From: Castor canadensis
Lineage: Eukaryota > Chordata > Mammalia > Rodentia > Castoridae
Length of the DNA stretch: 64,000 nucleotides
Reading direction: 5' to 3'
NCBI RefSeq assembly: GCF_047511655.1
Contig: NC_133403.1
Location: 16,241,014-16,305,013, forward strand
Positions 1-13,380 of this stretch are shown piece after piece (the first letter of the stretch is position 1; the number at the start of each line of letters is the position of its first letter). The notes below the pieces were generated by a model that was not told the DNA's origin, made no database searches, and saw nothing but the letters and a program-made list of their open reading frames with translations. Made by a program: the position numbers and the translations under genes.

Positions 1-839
1 ACCTAGTAGATGTCTACAGAACATTTCATCTAACCTCTACACAATATACATTCTTCTCAGCAGCCCATGGAACCTTCTCCAAAATAGAACATATCCTAGG
101 GCACAAAGCAAGCCTCAGCAAATATAAGAAAATAGAAATAATACCGTGCATACTATCTGACCACAATGTAGTAAAAGTAGAACTCAACAACAAAAGTAAA
201 GACAAAAAACATGCAAACAGCTGGAAACTAAATAACTCATTACTTAATGAAGAGTGGATCATCGATGCAATAAAAGAGGAAATTAAAAAGTTCCTGGAAG
301 TCAATGAAAATGAAAACACAACCTACCGGATCCTATGGGACACAGCTAAGGCAGTCTTGAGAGGAAAGTTTATAGCCATGAGTGCATATATTAAAAAGAT
401 TGAAAGATCCCAAATCAATGACCAATGATACATCTCAAACTCCTAGAAAAACAAGAACAAGCAAATCCCAAAACAAGTAGAAGGAGAGAAATAATGAAAA
501 TAAGAGCTGAAATCAACGAAATAGAAACCAAAAAAACCATACAAAGAATTAATGAAACAAAAAGTTGGTTCTTTGAAAAAATAAACAAGATCGATAGACC
601 CCTGGCAAACCTGACTAAAATGAGGAGAGAAAAAACCCAAATTAGTAGAATTAGGAATGCAAAAGGGGAGATAACAACAAACACCATGGGAGTCCAGGAA
701 ATCATCAGAGACTACTTTGAGAACCTATATTCAAACAAATTCGAAAATCTAAAAGAAATGGACAGATTTCTAGATACATATGATCATCGAGAACTGAACC
801 AAGAGGAAATTAATCACCTGAATAGACCTATAACACAAA

Positions 840-2246
840 ATGAAATTGAAGCAGCAATCAAGTCTCCCCAAAAAGAAAAGTCCAGGACCTGATGGATTCC
901 ATGCTGAATTCTATCAGACCTTTAAAGAAGAACTGATACCAACCCTCCTTAAACTGTTCCATGAAATAGAAAGGGAAGGAAAACTGCCAAACACATTTTA
1001 TGAAGCCAGTATTACACTTATCCCAAAACCAGGCAAAGACACCTCCAAAAAGGAGAACTATACGCCAATCTCCTTAATGAACATTGATGCAAAAATCCTC
1101 AACAAAATAATGGCAAACCGAATTCAGCAACACATCAAAAAGATTATTCACCACAACCAAGTCTTCATCCCAGGGATGCACGGGTGGTTCAACATATGAA
1201 AATCAATAAACGTAATAAACCACATTAACAGAAGCAAAGACAAAAACCACTTGATCATCTCAATAGATGCAGAAAAAGCCTTTGATAAGATCCAACATCA
1301 TTTCATGATAAAAGCTCTAAGAAAACTAGTAATAGAAGGAAAGTTCCTCAACATTATAAAAGCTATATATGACAAACTTACAGCCAGCATTATACTTAAT
1401 GTAGAAAAACTAAAACCATTCCCTCTAAAATCAGGAACCAGACAAGGATGCCCACTATCGTCACTCCTATTCAACATAGTACTGGAATTCCTAGCCAGAG
1501 CAATTAGGCAAGAAGAAGGAATAAAAGGAATACAAATAGGTAAAGAAACTGTCAAAATATCCCTATTTGCAGACGACATGATCCTATACCTTAAAGACCC
1601 AAAAAACTCTACTCAGAAGCTTCTAGACATCATCAATAGCTATAGCAAGGTATCAGGATATAAAATCAACATAGAAAAATCATTAGCATTTCTATACACT
1701 AATAATGAGCAAACTGAAAAAGAATGTATGAATCCAATTCCATTTACAATAGCCTCAAAAAAAATCAAATACCTAGGTGTAAACCTAACAAAAGATGTGA
1801 GAAACCTCTACAAGGATAAGTATACACTTCTGAAGAAAGAGATTGAGGAAGACTATACAAAGTGGAGAGATCTCCCATGCTCATGGATTGGTAGAATCAA
1901 CATAGTAAAAATGTCGATACTCCCTAAAGTAATTTACATGTTTAATGCAATTCCCATCAAAATTCCAATGAAATTCATTAAAGAGATTGAAAAATCTACT
2001 GTTAAATTTATATGGAAACACAAGAGGCCACGAATAGCCAAGGCAATACTCAGTCAAAAGAACAATGCAGGAGGTATCACAATACCTGACTTCAAACTAT
2101 ATTACAAAGCAATAACAATAAAAACAGCATGGTACTGGCACAAAAACAGACATGAAGACCAGTGGAACAGAATAGAGGATCCAGATATGAAGCCACACTA
2201 CTATAACCAACTTATCTTTGACAAAGGAGCTAAAAATATACGATGA
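840..2246 (+). pseudogene. L1 ORF2 reverse transcriptase segment (broken)
   Basis: Two open stretches in one frame, 840-1199 and 1251-2246, are separated by the TGA at 1197-1199. They carry the RT palm features: the SPGPDGF region near 870-900, [11 protein letters not shown] near 1431-1465 and the FADD metal-binding motif at 1566-1577. In an intact L1 this enzyme performs target-primed reverse transcription. Here the stop lies upstream of the catalytic motif, so no full enzyme can be made. Confidence 0.93.
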
Positions 2247-3663
2247 AGAAATAGCAGCCTCTTCAACAAAAACTGCTGGGACAACTGGTTAGCAGTCTGC
2301 AAAAAACTGAAACTAGATCCATGTATATCACCCTATACCAAGATTAACTCAAAATGGATCAAGGATCTTAATATCAGACCCCAAACTCTTAAGTTGATAC
2401 AAGAAAGAGTAGGAAATACTCTGGAGTTAGTAGATATAGGTAAGAACTTTCTCAACGAAACCCCAGCAGCACAGCAACTAAGAGATAGCGTAGATAAATG
2501 GGACCTCATAAAACTAAAAAGCTTCTGTTCATCAAAAGAAATGGTCTCTAAACTGAAGAGAACACCCACAGAGTGGGAGAAAATATTTGCCAACTATACA
2601 TCAGACAAAGGACTGATAACCAAAATATACAGGGAACTTAAAAAACTAAATTCTCACAAAACTAATGAACCAATAAAGAAATGGGCACGTGAACTAAACA
2701 GAACTTTCTCAAAAGAAGAAATTCAAATGGCCAGAAAACACATGAAAAAATGCTCGACATCTTTAGCAATAAAGGAAATGCAAATTAAAACCACGCTAAG
2801 ATTCCACCTCACCCCTGTTAGAATAGCCATCATCAGCAACACCACCAACAACAGGTGTTGGCGAGGATGCGGGAAAAAGGAACCCTCTTACACTGTTGGT
2901 GGGAATGTAGACTAGTACAACCACTCTGGAAAAAAATTTGGAGGCTTCTTAAAAAGCTGGACATCGATCTACCATTTGATCCAGCAATACCACTCTTGGG
3001 GATATACCCAAACGACTGTTACTCCAGAGGCACCTGCACATCCATGTTTATTGCGGCACTATTCACAATAGCCAAGTTATGGAAACAGCCAAGATGCCCC
3101 ACCACTGACGAATGGATTAAGAAAATGTGGTATCTATACACAATGGAATTTTATGCAGCCATGAAGAAGAACGAAATGTTATCATTCGCTGGTAAATGGA
3201 TGGAATTGGAGAACATCATTCTGAGTGAGGTTAGCCTGGCCCAAAAGACCAAAAATCGTATGTTCTCCCTTATATGTGGACATTAGATCATGGGCAAACA
3301 CAACAATGGGATTGGACTATGAGCACATGATAAAAGCAAGAGCACACAAGGGAGGTGTGAGGATAGGTAAGACTCCTAAAAAACTAGCTAGCATTTGTTG
3401 CCCTTAACGCAGAGAAACTAAAGCAGGTACCTTAAAGCAACTGAGGCCAATAGGAAAAGGGGAACAGGTACTAGAGAAAAGGTTAGATCAAAAAGAATTA
3501 ACCTAGAAGGTAACACCCACTCACAGGAAATCAATGTGAGTCAATGCCCTGTATAGCTATCCTTATCTCAACCAGCAAAAACCCTTGTTCCTTCCTATTA
3601 TTGCTTATACTCTCTCTACAACAAAATTAGAAATAAGGGCAAAATAGTTTCTGCTGGGTATTG

Positions 3664-3722
3664 AGGGGGGGAGAGGGAGGGGGCGGAGTGGGTGGTAAGG
3701 GAGGGGGTGGGGGCAGGGGGGA
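3664..3722 (+). repeat. G-rich tract in L1 3' UTR, potential G-quadruplex
   Basis: Run after run of three to seven guanines separated by one to five other bases on the + strand, just upstream of the AATAAA at 3756. G-rich 3' UTR tracts are a known feature of mammalian L1. Folding is an inference from composition only. Confidence 0.75.
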
Positions 3723-6022
3723 GAAATGAACCAAGCCTTGTATGCACATATGAATAATAAAAGAAAAATGAAAAAAAAAAAAGCTTAGGCAAGAAGTTGA
3801 AATTCCCTCTCTAATCCCTCTGACCTGTGTGCACATGAGGACGAGGCTGTGGGTCCATAATCCTAACCGCGTGGTTTCTTGGCCAGGAGAGCAAATGGCT
3901 GGCACATGGTTGCTGCCTGTAGTGATGTGGAGATGACATGTTTCCTCTTCTGGTCCTGACATGTCTGTGATTGGAAATTGCCATTATTATTAGACAGATC
4001 AGACAAAATAAGAGATTAGAATTAATTGAGAACAATCCAGGAAAGACGTGGCCCCAAACTTTAGTCACATGACATTTAGATTGGTTTCACCCACCTTAGA
4101 CCACTTTTTACTTTCAGTGTTTCCCATCTTGGTCTACCTGGTTGGTGAGAATGATCAGTAGATGCTCAACTTCACCTCCCTAACTTCCAGGAGGTTTCTT
4201 ACACACTACCCCAGGCCCTTCATCCATCTCCAATGATTCCCTCACAGGACAATATCCAGTTGGTGGGACTACTTAGAAATAAGCACACCAGTATAAGCCC
4301 CAAAGTATGTCACTATGGACTGCCATTAAGCCATATATTATTACCTGGTTATCTACAGAACGGTGGATTGGGCTCCACACTCACCCCATGTCTCAGATAC
4401 ATTTCATTCACTCTCACACAACCTCCAAGATCCTCCTTGACCCCCCAAGTAATACATTGTCAGTCAATTGCATTTCTTACCGTCCTTCATCCGTGCAGAG
4501 TTTCTTGATCACTACAGTGCTTGCTAAGGCCCCTTTTCCATGGGTTATCAAGAAATTCAGTCCTGGAATGGATTTCCAGTCCTAGGAGACCACAAGTCAC
4601 ATCTCCCTTCAAGGAAGGGGCTTCTGAGATCCTCTTCTAGATGAGATTATCCTAGATGAGCACCAAAATTGTTAAAAATAAGATCCCTGAAGACCACTGG
4701 AATCACAATTGAAGTCACAGAAATGGAGAATTGTCTTGGCAAGAGAATTGTCTTCTTCAGAAGTGTTCAAGGGCACTTGGGCACAGCATGCAAATTGGGG
4801 CAGGTCAATCTGTCCCTACTTATATTCCTGATACAACTGACCCTGCCTCTTAACCTGGATTGGGCCAGATTAAAAGTTCACAGTCTTCTCGATTGGCTGA
4901 AATTCTATACTAACTTTGGGGAAGGGTTATGATACACAGCATAGAAGTCAATGTTTGCAGGCAAAGGGGGTTAGCAAGAATGTAGAAGGAGAACCCGAAA
5001 CTACACACAATGCAGGTAATTAAAATCAGGACCCACACTTTGACAGAAAAGACTGCTTTTGCAAAAGCCTCCAGACCACAACTTAGATAATACCTCACTT
5101 GCAGACTTGGAGTCTCTCAGCTACCTTTCTTACTTGTATTTTAGATTCTGGACTCAATATACCACCAGTGTCCTTAGCTTTAAGTTAAAAAATATTAAAA
5201 ACCCTTTTGTTTAAATGACAACAGGTGATTGACACTGTTGTATTAGCTGATATGTTTAACAGATTAGAATCTGGAAGGAACGAAATAAGTCAAACATGGA
5301 AACCAGGTGTCCAAAACTCTCACAAGCAGTGAAACAGGGTGGAGGGTTTCTAGAGAAGCCACCAAAGGCTAAATATCTGAGAAAAAGGTTTGAGAAAATA
5401 CTGAAGTCAGGAACCTGCTACATGAAATCAATGTGGCCTCATCATGTGACACTGTTTTACTTTTGTCTGAGTTTTGATTTTTGCCTGGAGATTATCTCCA
5501 GTGAACATGACCAAGGCTTGACACAGAGTAACTGGTTCCACCTGTACTCACAGAATTCACAGAATTACTTAAGACAAAAAACAAGCTTCACAAAGCAATG
5601 CCTAGAGTTTTTTGTTTTGTTTCTTAATGAATAAACCAACCTGAGATTACCTCTTTTGTGACTCAGAGTGAATTTATTTCAGTGGGTACTCAGAACGGAG
5701 ATCATACATGTTTAAAATGGATTTGTGGAAGAGGGAAGCACAGGGTGAGTAAATGAAAATATCAATCTGATGACATCACAAGAGCTAACATAGCTCCTGT
5801 TGCGGCTTTACCATTGACTATTCCAAGTGGCAGTAAATAGGACCTATTTATAGGGTTGTTCTGAGTGTTAAATATAACAGTGTACAAAAAAGTCCTCATG
5901 GCAGAAACTGCATTTATCTGCAGTTATTTTGTTCTTATGATAATAATTATATTAGTATTATATCACAAATCCATTCAAAGATGATATTAAGTCTGAGTGA
6001 CCCATAACTTCAATCTGTTATC

Positions 6023-6058
6023 CATACATAACAGTTATGTATGTTATCCATACATAAC
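6023..6058. repeat. Short perfect inverted repeat with adjacent direct copy
   Basis: CATACATAAC at 6023-6032 is followed after one base by its exact reverse complement at 6034-6043. The first arm then recurs directly just downstream, ending at 6058. It is a minor local structure with no evident function. Confidence 0.8.
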
Positions 6059-7010
6059 TCACAGGAGATACCCACTGCAAAATGACATCTTTGGTGATCT
6101 TTATTTACTGCCATTCAGAGGCTTCCCACTTTGACCTAGAGCTAACTGAGAATTAGTAAGGGGATTTTAGGGCCTAAAACTACTTATTCCTAGCATAAAC
6201 CCAACTGAGCAGTGTTCCTTACAGGCTTGCTGTGTTGGCTGGATGATAGGGACTAGGTTATGAACTTTTTATCCCCCAGAGCCCAGCAGAAATCTGGCAC
6301 ATGAACATCAATAACAAATGACTAGCACACTGCCCATGCCAAATCCTTGGTGAGCATCCAGGCTATCATGCCTTGCACTTGCAGAAGCAGGTTGAGAAGT
6401 GTTCCCAGAAGTCTCAGAGGCTTAGACCAGAGGGTGTCTCAACTTCCTGGAGTACCAGCCAAACTAAAACCCACTTGTCTTCCCAAAACAATGGTGAAGA
6501 AAAAGCAATGGAGAGGAAAGGAATTTATTCAATATAGGTATATCAGAAAAACAAGAGGGACCAAGTGACCCCAGCCCTGAGTCAAGGGTTCTGACATGAG
6601 GTACAGTTTTCACTAGGGGCAGAATTGGATCTGTGGGGAGTCTTGATGTGGTAGATCATGATCTCAGGTATGACTCTGTGAGAACTGGAGAAGTCCTTGT
6701 GCCTAGAGGTTAATTCTTCCCTGAGATGAGATGATTGCTCCTAGCATGGGGCAGCCTCAATTTCTGGCAAATTCCTGCTTAGGAGACTGTTCTTTGAATT
6801 TTTTTACTCTCTTATTTCTTATCTTGGTGCTTTCAGTCTTGAAGTGTGACAAGAGAGGTTAGGTAAATTTAGGGACACTCAAGCTTCTATTACTGTTTTT
6901 TTCCCTTTTTTTTCATAAGTGATTAATGCACATGTGCAGAGCTGCTCAGGATTCAGACACAAAGTTTTAGGGAATAAAAAAGTGTCAAAAGGGAAATGCA
7001 GGCAGAGATG

Positions 7011-7900
7011 CTAAGCTTTTGTTCTGCTGTTAGTTACCCTTGGGGCATCAGCAGCCCCTAGAGGTGATTCCATACTTCCAGCAACAGCAGCCTCTGAGTT
7101 CTCTTTACAGAACCACCTGTAGATGAGACAGAGTCCCAACCAGTACCCACAATGAAAACAGACAACACACCCGCATAACTCTCGAGTTCTTGCTGGGTGT
7201 AGCAACCAAGCCATGCTTCCCCCTGGATGGCCACACCTGGAAGGGAAAGAATAGCAGGGCTGGGCATGGAAGTGCATGGGACCTGGGGCAGGGCCTCTCT
7301 TGGCCACCGAGGACAATGATCCCAGCTTCCTACAGGCCCTGCAGGCTCAGTGCCGGCCTGACGTGGTGAGGGCACAGGTGCAAGTGTAGTACTTAGGGCT
7401 TTTGGGACCTGGGGCAGTGCAAAGTTGGCCCAGCTCCTGGGCACCAGCTGAACATGTAACCCTGTGGGACAAATGTGGCGCACATCCCACTGCAGGGCTG
7501 GTTGACCTCTGCTTAAACTCTCCAAACTCCCTGCTCAGCCTCTCCTGGCCTCTCTGCATGCATGGTTGCTTGGCAGTGCTGCAGGTGTGCTTTTTCACCC
7601 TTCTGTTTCCATGTTTGTTGGCTCATCACTGAGGTGCAGCAGATTGAGCCCTCCTGGCCATCCAAGTACGACGTGCCTGTTGCCAGGTGCTGGAGAGCCA
7701 CTGTGTCCCTACCTCCCAAACATCCTCCTTCCTCCTCGCTTGCTGAAAGGGAGTGCGCACCTACACAACGCATTGCCTGTGCATCACGCTCTGGATGCAA
7801 CCTACCTTCATCAGGTTGTTGCTGCAGACAGGATCACAACAAATAGGGACCCAGGGTTTCTAGACCCGAAAAAGAGTGCTTCTGAAGTGTCATGAAGTAT
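7011..7900. other. GC-rich segment of unknown origin
   Basis: This ~900 bp block is GC-richer than the flanking AT-rich DNA and contains overlapping open frames on both strands (for example 7058-7525 on - and 7566-7895 on +). None shows a domain I recognise, and the mutual overlap suggests that high GC rather than coding selection keeps them open. It could be an old LTR, a retrocopy UTR or a decayed CpG island. Confidence 0.4.
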
Positions 7901-9628
7901 TCACAAAGCTCCTGCTGTTTGCCCACAACTTGAGAGCTGGAGGGATTGTTCTTCTGGGAAAGAAATAGCTGCAGATGATGGAAAGGTCACAGACATGTAG
8001 GACAAAGAGCGCTCTCCTGAGCCCACCAGACTAAAGCAGCATATGTCCAGTGTAATTGATGGGCCAGCCTTTCTGGGTCAGCAATCTTAAGGAAGTTTAT
8101 TGATTTACTTGCTTACCTACTTCATTGCAAATAGCAATGGGAATGGTACTTTGAAAACACAAAAAAAGTGTGTGACAGAGCTCATGTTGCATGCACATTG
8201 ATACCCAGCTGTGGATAATACACCAGAAGAAACCTACATGAGGACGTGTTGTTTTAATGAAGGTGAGGAAGCAAGAGATTGCAAGGTTTCTTGGTTTTTA
8301 TTTGTACATTTTAAAAAAATTATTTTACCTGTCCACGGACCCAACTCTGAGCACTGAGTTGCTTTCTTTCTAGCACATGACCTCTTTTCTGGTAGTTTTC
8401 TCTCCAAAGGACATGTACCTTTCATCATGATGAACATTTTAAGTTAAAATTGCCAATAAAACCCTCAAAATGCAAGTTTATTGAATAAAGTTGAGAAATG
8501 CAATATACAGAGGAAAAATGCATCCATCTAAATAAAAACATTCGTGTATTTACAAAACTCAGTGACTTCAGTTTTCACATGCAGAGGTTCTGACAGGAAA
8601 ATGGTAGCAGTGTTTAGATGAACAGTCACACAAACACATTAAGATTTCATAAGAGTCAATTAATGAGCCTATGCAGTTCCCACCCAGACACACCTTCCAC
8701 ATCTTCTTGTGCCAGTCACTCCCCTTAGGCACTCACAAGTTCTCATGTTCTTTGTAATGGTTCACAGTGAGGATTAATGCCTGGGAATTACAGTATGAGG
8801 TTTAAATATCCCTTCATTTACAGAACCACCCATCCCATCTGCAAGTGTAAGAGACCTCACTTTACAGTGTATGGGAGAGAGTAAATACATAAGTATTTAG
8901 TGGAGGGAAAGAAAGATATGCAAAATTTTCACACATTTCTCCACATTCTCAGCAACACTGCTATTTTCTGATTTGAGAAATTAGAACTGCTATTTTCTTG
9001 TTTACCTTAATGCTTATGTGGCTCCTGGTACAGATGGATATATGTTTGTTCATTTTTGGTGCCTTAGGACATTTTTGGTTTTGGAGTATGCAGATCTGAC
9101 ACTTCAGGCCGTTTGTTTGTTTTTTTTACTACTTGTCAGCTCCCTGAGAGTGGCCAGAGAGTCTGAGTCCTGAGGTTACAAAACAAAAGGTATACTTTCC
9201 CATACTCCTTTCCTAGCAGATGACTGTGAAAGACCACAAACAATTAGGGAGAGGTTTGGGTTTTCTGCTCTCCTCTAGGCTACTACTTTGTGGGTCTTGG
9301 GTAGGATATGGGGCATCCATTTGCTGGCCTCGATTCCAGTGTGAGCTGACATGTTCTGAGTTCCAATACAGTGGCCTCCTTGGTTCCTGCTTCCTGGCTG
9401 TGGAGGTAGATACTTCCTTGGTGGGCCAGTTCTGTGCTGCTGATTCAGCAGAGCTACCTGAAAGTCTTTCAATTATGTGGTGACCTAATTCTCTATATTA
9501 AATTCTCTTCTATAGTTTCTACCTTGAGCCATTTCTCTATTTGCAAATGCCTCTTAAGTGTTAAGTACTATTTCTTTGTGAATATATTTTCATATCATTT
9601 TTTAAAACTGAAACTTTTTATCTTATAG

Positions 9629-10190
9629 TATTTATAGACCCCATGCAGTTGTAAAAAATAATATGGAGAGATACTATGTAACCTGCAGCCCATCCTCCAC
9701 AATAGTAACATTGTGCAAAATGGGATAGCTGAGACACTGATGTTGACACAGTCAAGACTCCAACATTTCTATCACCACAAGGATCCCCAAGCTGTCCTTT
9801 GATATTTGTACACACTTTCCTCCATGCCCATTTCCCTAACGCCTGCCAACTGTTAATTTTTCTTTCTTTTTTTGGGAGGTGGCGGGGTGGCATGGCTAGC
9901 AAGAGATTGAAACCAAGGTCTTGGACTTAATAGGCAAACATTTTACCATTGAGCTACATCCTCAGCCCAGCAATTTTGTCATTTTGAAAATAATATAGAA
10001 CTTCTATTACATAGCATGTAATTGTTGGAGATTGGCCATATCCACTCATCATAAGTCTATCAATAGTTTGTTTCCTTTTATTATTGAGTGGAGTTGCACA
10101 GTATGGATATCCACTGTTTACCCACAGTATATCTCTGTTGTTTCTAGTTTGGGGCTGTTGCCAAAACCAGACATCATTGTCATCAGAGAA
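9629..10190 (-). mobile_element. Old L1 fragment, antisense, split by an ID SINE
   Basis: 9629-9860 and 9969-10190 read as antisense of an ancient L1 3' region. The stretch around 10060-10165 is the reverse complement of the common L1 3' segment about amplification on a distant template (familiar from human L1M copies). The ID SINE at 9861-9968 interrupts it, so the L1 is older than the SINE. Confidence 0.7.
9861..9968 (-). mobile_element. ID-type SINE
   Basis: On the - strand it reads as a tRNA-derived ID unit: GGCTGAGGATGTAGCTCAAT, a B-box-like GGTTTCAATC, then the A tail seen here as the T run near 9861-9874. It is a non-autonomous element mobilised by L1. Confidence 0.85.
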
Positions 10191-11184
10191 CACACTTTGT
10201 ATGGTATCAGGTCTTTTAAGTTAATTGAGTTTTGTCTTAGGACCCTGGGTCTGTTTTGTGTTTCATGGCACTAGAAAAGAACATATATTTTACTGTTGTT
10301 TGGTGTCAGCTTGGTTGCAAACCTTTCCAGATGCACTGAGGGATGATGTATTTCTTTCTTTCCAGAATCCAGACACTGCCCAGGGCCCCTGGCCTCCATC
10401 TACAAAGCATCCTCTGTGGTCATTGACTTCTTTAACTAGAGTAGACAATCCAAAATTAGACATTTCAGCAGATAATATTCCCTTCCTCTAATGATGCATG
10501 TGATTAGATTGTGTGCACCTGGATAACCCAGGATAGTTCCAGGAATATTTGTGTCTCAAGGCCTCTAACTCAATATCTATAGAGTCCTTTTGCCAGATAA
10601 GTTAACACACTCAGTGATTCTGGGTCAGGACTTGGACATTTTTATGAGGCTGATGTTTGGCCTGCCACTCCATCCTTTTACTTTTGACCTACCTAGTTAT
10701 GTTTCTTGCCACTCTTAAACAACCTTTAAGAAGAGTCACTTCCATTCTGAGTGCTGCTTCTTTGTTGAAGCATAATTTAGAGTAGTTCTGTCTACATTTC
10801 CCCCTTTACTGTGGATGGTGCAATTAAGCACAGGTACAATCCATGTGTTGTTTGTTAAGTTGTATTAGTAATGCCTCATTTCCAGGAATGGACACTGGCA
10901 TGAGACTCAGACAGTACAGAGGCCAAAACCCAACTTTTGTGTAGATTAGGTTAAAATGACAGGCTGTCTTCAGACTTCACGTGGGTGTTTTACAGTGGCT
11001 ACAACTGCTCCAAAAAGGTTTGGAAATCAGCAATGTTTATACATGTGGAAATTCCCACCCACAAAATGTCAGTAAAGTTTGTAGTTTGGGGATTTAGGCC
11101 ATGTTCTTCATTCAGTCTTAGAACTTAGCCTGTGTATCTGCTGAAATGTCTACTCTTTGGATTGGCTGTATTTTTTATTTTTAG
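10191..11184. other. Noncoding DNA upstream of the first CHD1L exon relic
   Basis: About 1 kb with no recognisable exon, RNA gene or clear repeat. The 3' end (TTTTTTATTTTTAG at 11171-11184) is a polypyrimidine tract and AG acceptor for the next exon relic. Confidence 0.5.
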
Positions 11185-11296
11185 GGATTCATCTTCGCCC
11201 TTATCAACTGGAAGGTTCAACTGGTTAGCCCAATGCTTCCATTGTCAAAATGGCTGTATCCTGGGAGATGAGATGGGCCTGGGTAAGACCTCCCAG
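11185..11296 (+). pseudogene. CHD1L: CHD1L exon relic: Walker A / motif I
   Basis: 112 bp between a TTTTTAG acceptor and a CAG|gtatgt donor. Translation matches the start of the ATPase: LRPYQLEG, then after a one-base deletion near 11217 [12 protein letters not shown] and the P-loop GDEMGLGKT. The ATP-binding lysine codon is at 11285-11287 (K77 in human ALC1). The deletion throws the normal frame into TAG at 11226-11228, upstream of the P-loop. Confidence 0.93.
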
Positions 11297-13380
11297 GTAT
11301 GTTACTAGTGATCACCCTTTACCTCACTGAAATACCTCTTCCGAGATCATTACTATCTTTAGCTGCTAGCTACATGTATATGAAATGCCTACACTTTTTA
11401 ATGTAATCATAACCTTGATTTTTCTAATTATGGGAGTGGGTGGAGTTATGTCACCACTTGTGTCTATGCTAGCTTTTGACATGCATCTGTGAGAAGCCAT
11501 GCCTAAATTGGGAGTGCAGTTAATGGGCCCAGCCCAGGGCTTTTCTCTGTGTAAATCTTGGTGTTGCTCAGAATACAATATGATCTCTGATGGAGTACAC
11601 TGGGAGATTTCACTTATACCCCATGGCTTCTCAGGCAGACAAACCTGATTCTAGTATACGAACTGAGAACTAGGAACTAGAACAAAGATCAGTTTCTCTA
11701 GAAGTCAAGTGAACAGTCCTTGGAACAGTAACAGGCCTTCCCTATAGCCAGTGTGCCTCAGTTATTGGAATTGTCCTGCTCACTTCATTCAGACCAAACT
11801 AATGCCACTTGTTCTTTTCTTTTCCTCCTCTAATTTAACTTCTCTTAAAATATACCAAATTTGTTTTGCTAAAACTTTGTTTTGAATTTTTGTATCTATG
11901 TCATGAAGGCTATTGGTGTATAATTTCTTTTCTTTCAATACTTTTTACTGGTTTTATTATTGGGTTAAAGCCAGGCTCATAGAATGAGTTGAGAACTGTT
12001 ACTTCCTCTTCAGTTTTCTGAAAGAATTCATGTGGAGTTGACATCATTTCTTCCTTAAACATTTGCTAGTGACTTACTAGTGACTCCAGATTTCTTACAT
12101 AGATATATTTGGCTTATGGTAAAGAAGATAAACTATCCCTAATTGTATTCTCAGAGAAAGCTAAACCGAATGGTTTTCATCCAGTTTAGTCCTAAAGGGT
12201 TGCTGGGGGCACAGTTGGGCTAGGAAGCTACTCATAATTTAAAACATATCTCCATTATAAAATTGATACAGTCATATTTTTAAAATTACCTGCTACTCTG
12301 TAAGCATAGCACTCTCACTACAGCATGAGTAGCAATGTTTATATTATAAGTTTGAAAATTACAGTTCTCATATACTCCATACACTTCATGTGTTGTTATT
12401 CTAACTCTGCCAGGGTAACTTTGCATTTTATTATATTTTTAACAATCAGTTTCTACTGGCTACATTAATCAAAAGAATTTATTGTAATTTACTTAAATGT
12501 ACAGATGAGGAATGGTGAGTTCCTTTTGTGCTATTTAAATTAATGTTGATGTGAATATCTTGAGGTGTATAGATTTCTCAGAATTTTGAATTATGCTTAG
12601 GATTGAATTTTTTCAGAAATAACTCAACATTTGTGGACAGAGGCTCCTCACACATTTCTGTTTACGAAGAAGGTTTTTTTTTTATATATCACACCAACTT
12701 CAAATCATAATTGTATATGGGCATCTCCTGCAGAATTCCCATTTGGTTTCAGAAAGACTTTCATTTTATTGCTTCCTTCATCTTGTGAGGATAATGTATC
12801 ATTCATTTTTCCCACTAGCATGTGCTCTAGGAGGCAAAGGGTTTTGTCTGTTTTGTTTCCTGTTGTATAACTGGAGCTTAGAAAACACCTTACCAATAAA
12901 ACACACTCTATAAATACACATTGAAGGTAGGAAAACAGTAGGGGAAGGAAGGAGGAAGTTGGGGAGGGAGGCCCACAGGAAGGAAGGAAACATACTCATC
13001 TATGAGCCCAGCGAACAGCCAAGAGCCACTTTGTGTGGGTCATGCTCTCTGTTGCTTGGTGCTTCAGGCTTTATGTTTCAGTTTCCTGATCATTTCTATC
13101 AGGTGAGTCGCTTTCATTGATTTCCAATTTACATAAATATTGAGCCTTATTGCTTGCTAACTACTAAACTAATTAAATACCATAAATTCCTTTGCCAACT
13201 CTACTGAGGCTTACATGAATTCTCCCTGGGAATGAATTACTCTCCTAATGGGTAGAAGACTGTACATCATTTCTTTGTAAAGCAAGTTGAATATGAGAAT
13301 TTGTTCCCTCTGGTTGTGTGCACCTTGTGGTTACTTCTTATGGGGAGATGTGATCCAAACCGACTTCTTCTGGGTTCCAG
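11297..13380. other. CHD1L intron with an antisense L1 fragment
   Basis: Noncoding between exon relics. About 11830-12085 reads as antisense ORF2 of an old L1. The remainder shows nothing I can assign. A short purine-rich stretch occurs at 12927-12990. Confidence 0.6.
11830..12085 (-). mobile_element. Old L1 ORF2 fragment, antisense
   Basis: The + strand text (TTTTGCTAAAACTTTGTTTT and following, to about 12085) is the reverse complement of a well-known L1 ORF2 segment. It is heavily decayed. Confidence 0.7.

Larger units (their letters stand above)
1..3782 (+). mobile_element. L1 (LINE-1) 3' portion: ORF2 remnant, 3' UTR and poly(A)
   Basis: Non-LTR retrotransposon. Its 5' end lies outside the window. 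Reading through breaks, the + strand gives the end of the endonuclease domain (about 6-420), the reverse transcriptase (about 860-1950, FADD catalytic motif at 1566-1577) and the C-terminal cysteine-rich region (about 2860-2920), then a 3' UTR with a G-rich tract, AATAAA at 3756-3761 and an A tail ending near 3782. It is dead: frame changes near 420-428, 865-880 and 2860-2880, and in-frame TGA at 1197-1199 (CGA to TGA type) and 2244-2246. Few lesions for its length suggest a fairly recent insertion. It has no functional link to the genes downstream. Confidence 0.95.
3783..9628. other. Unassigned noncoding DNA between the L1 and the CHD1L relic
   Basis: No conserved coding exon seen. Open frames are short and have no recognisable domain. 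The longest + strand one (5296-5634, 112 codons) ends next to an AATAAA-containing sequence (5629-5634) but shows no family I know. About 4090-5100 looks like decayed repeat without an assignable family. 7011-7900 is distinctly GC-richer than its surroundings and is listed separately. The missing first CHD1L exon could lie here or further upstream, but I could not find it. Confidence 0.5.

Noticed and set aside
26..705. Hydrophobic - strand frames at the window start
   Set aside because: They are antisense shadows of the A-rich L1 ORF2 coding strand.
7058..7525. 155-codon open frame on the - strand
   Set aside because: It overlaps other long frames on both strands in a GC-rich block, and shows no domain and no splice or poly(A) context. 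Most likely open by composition.
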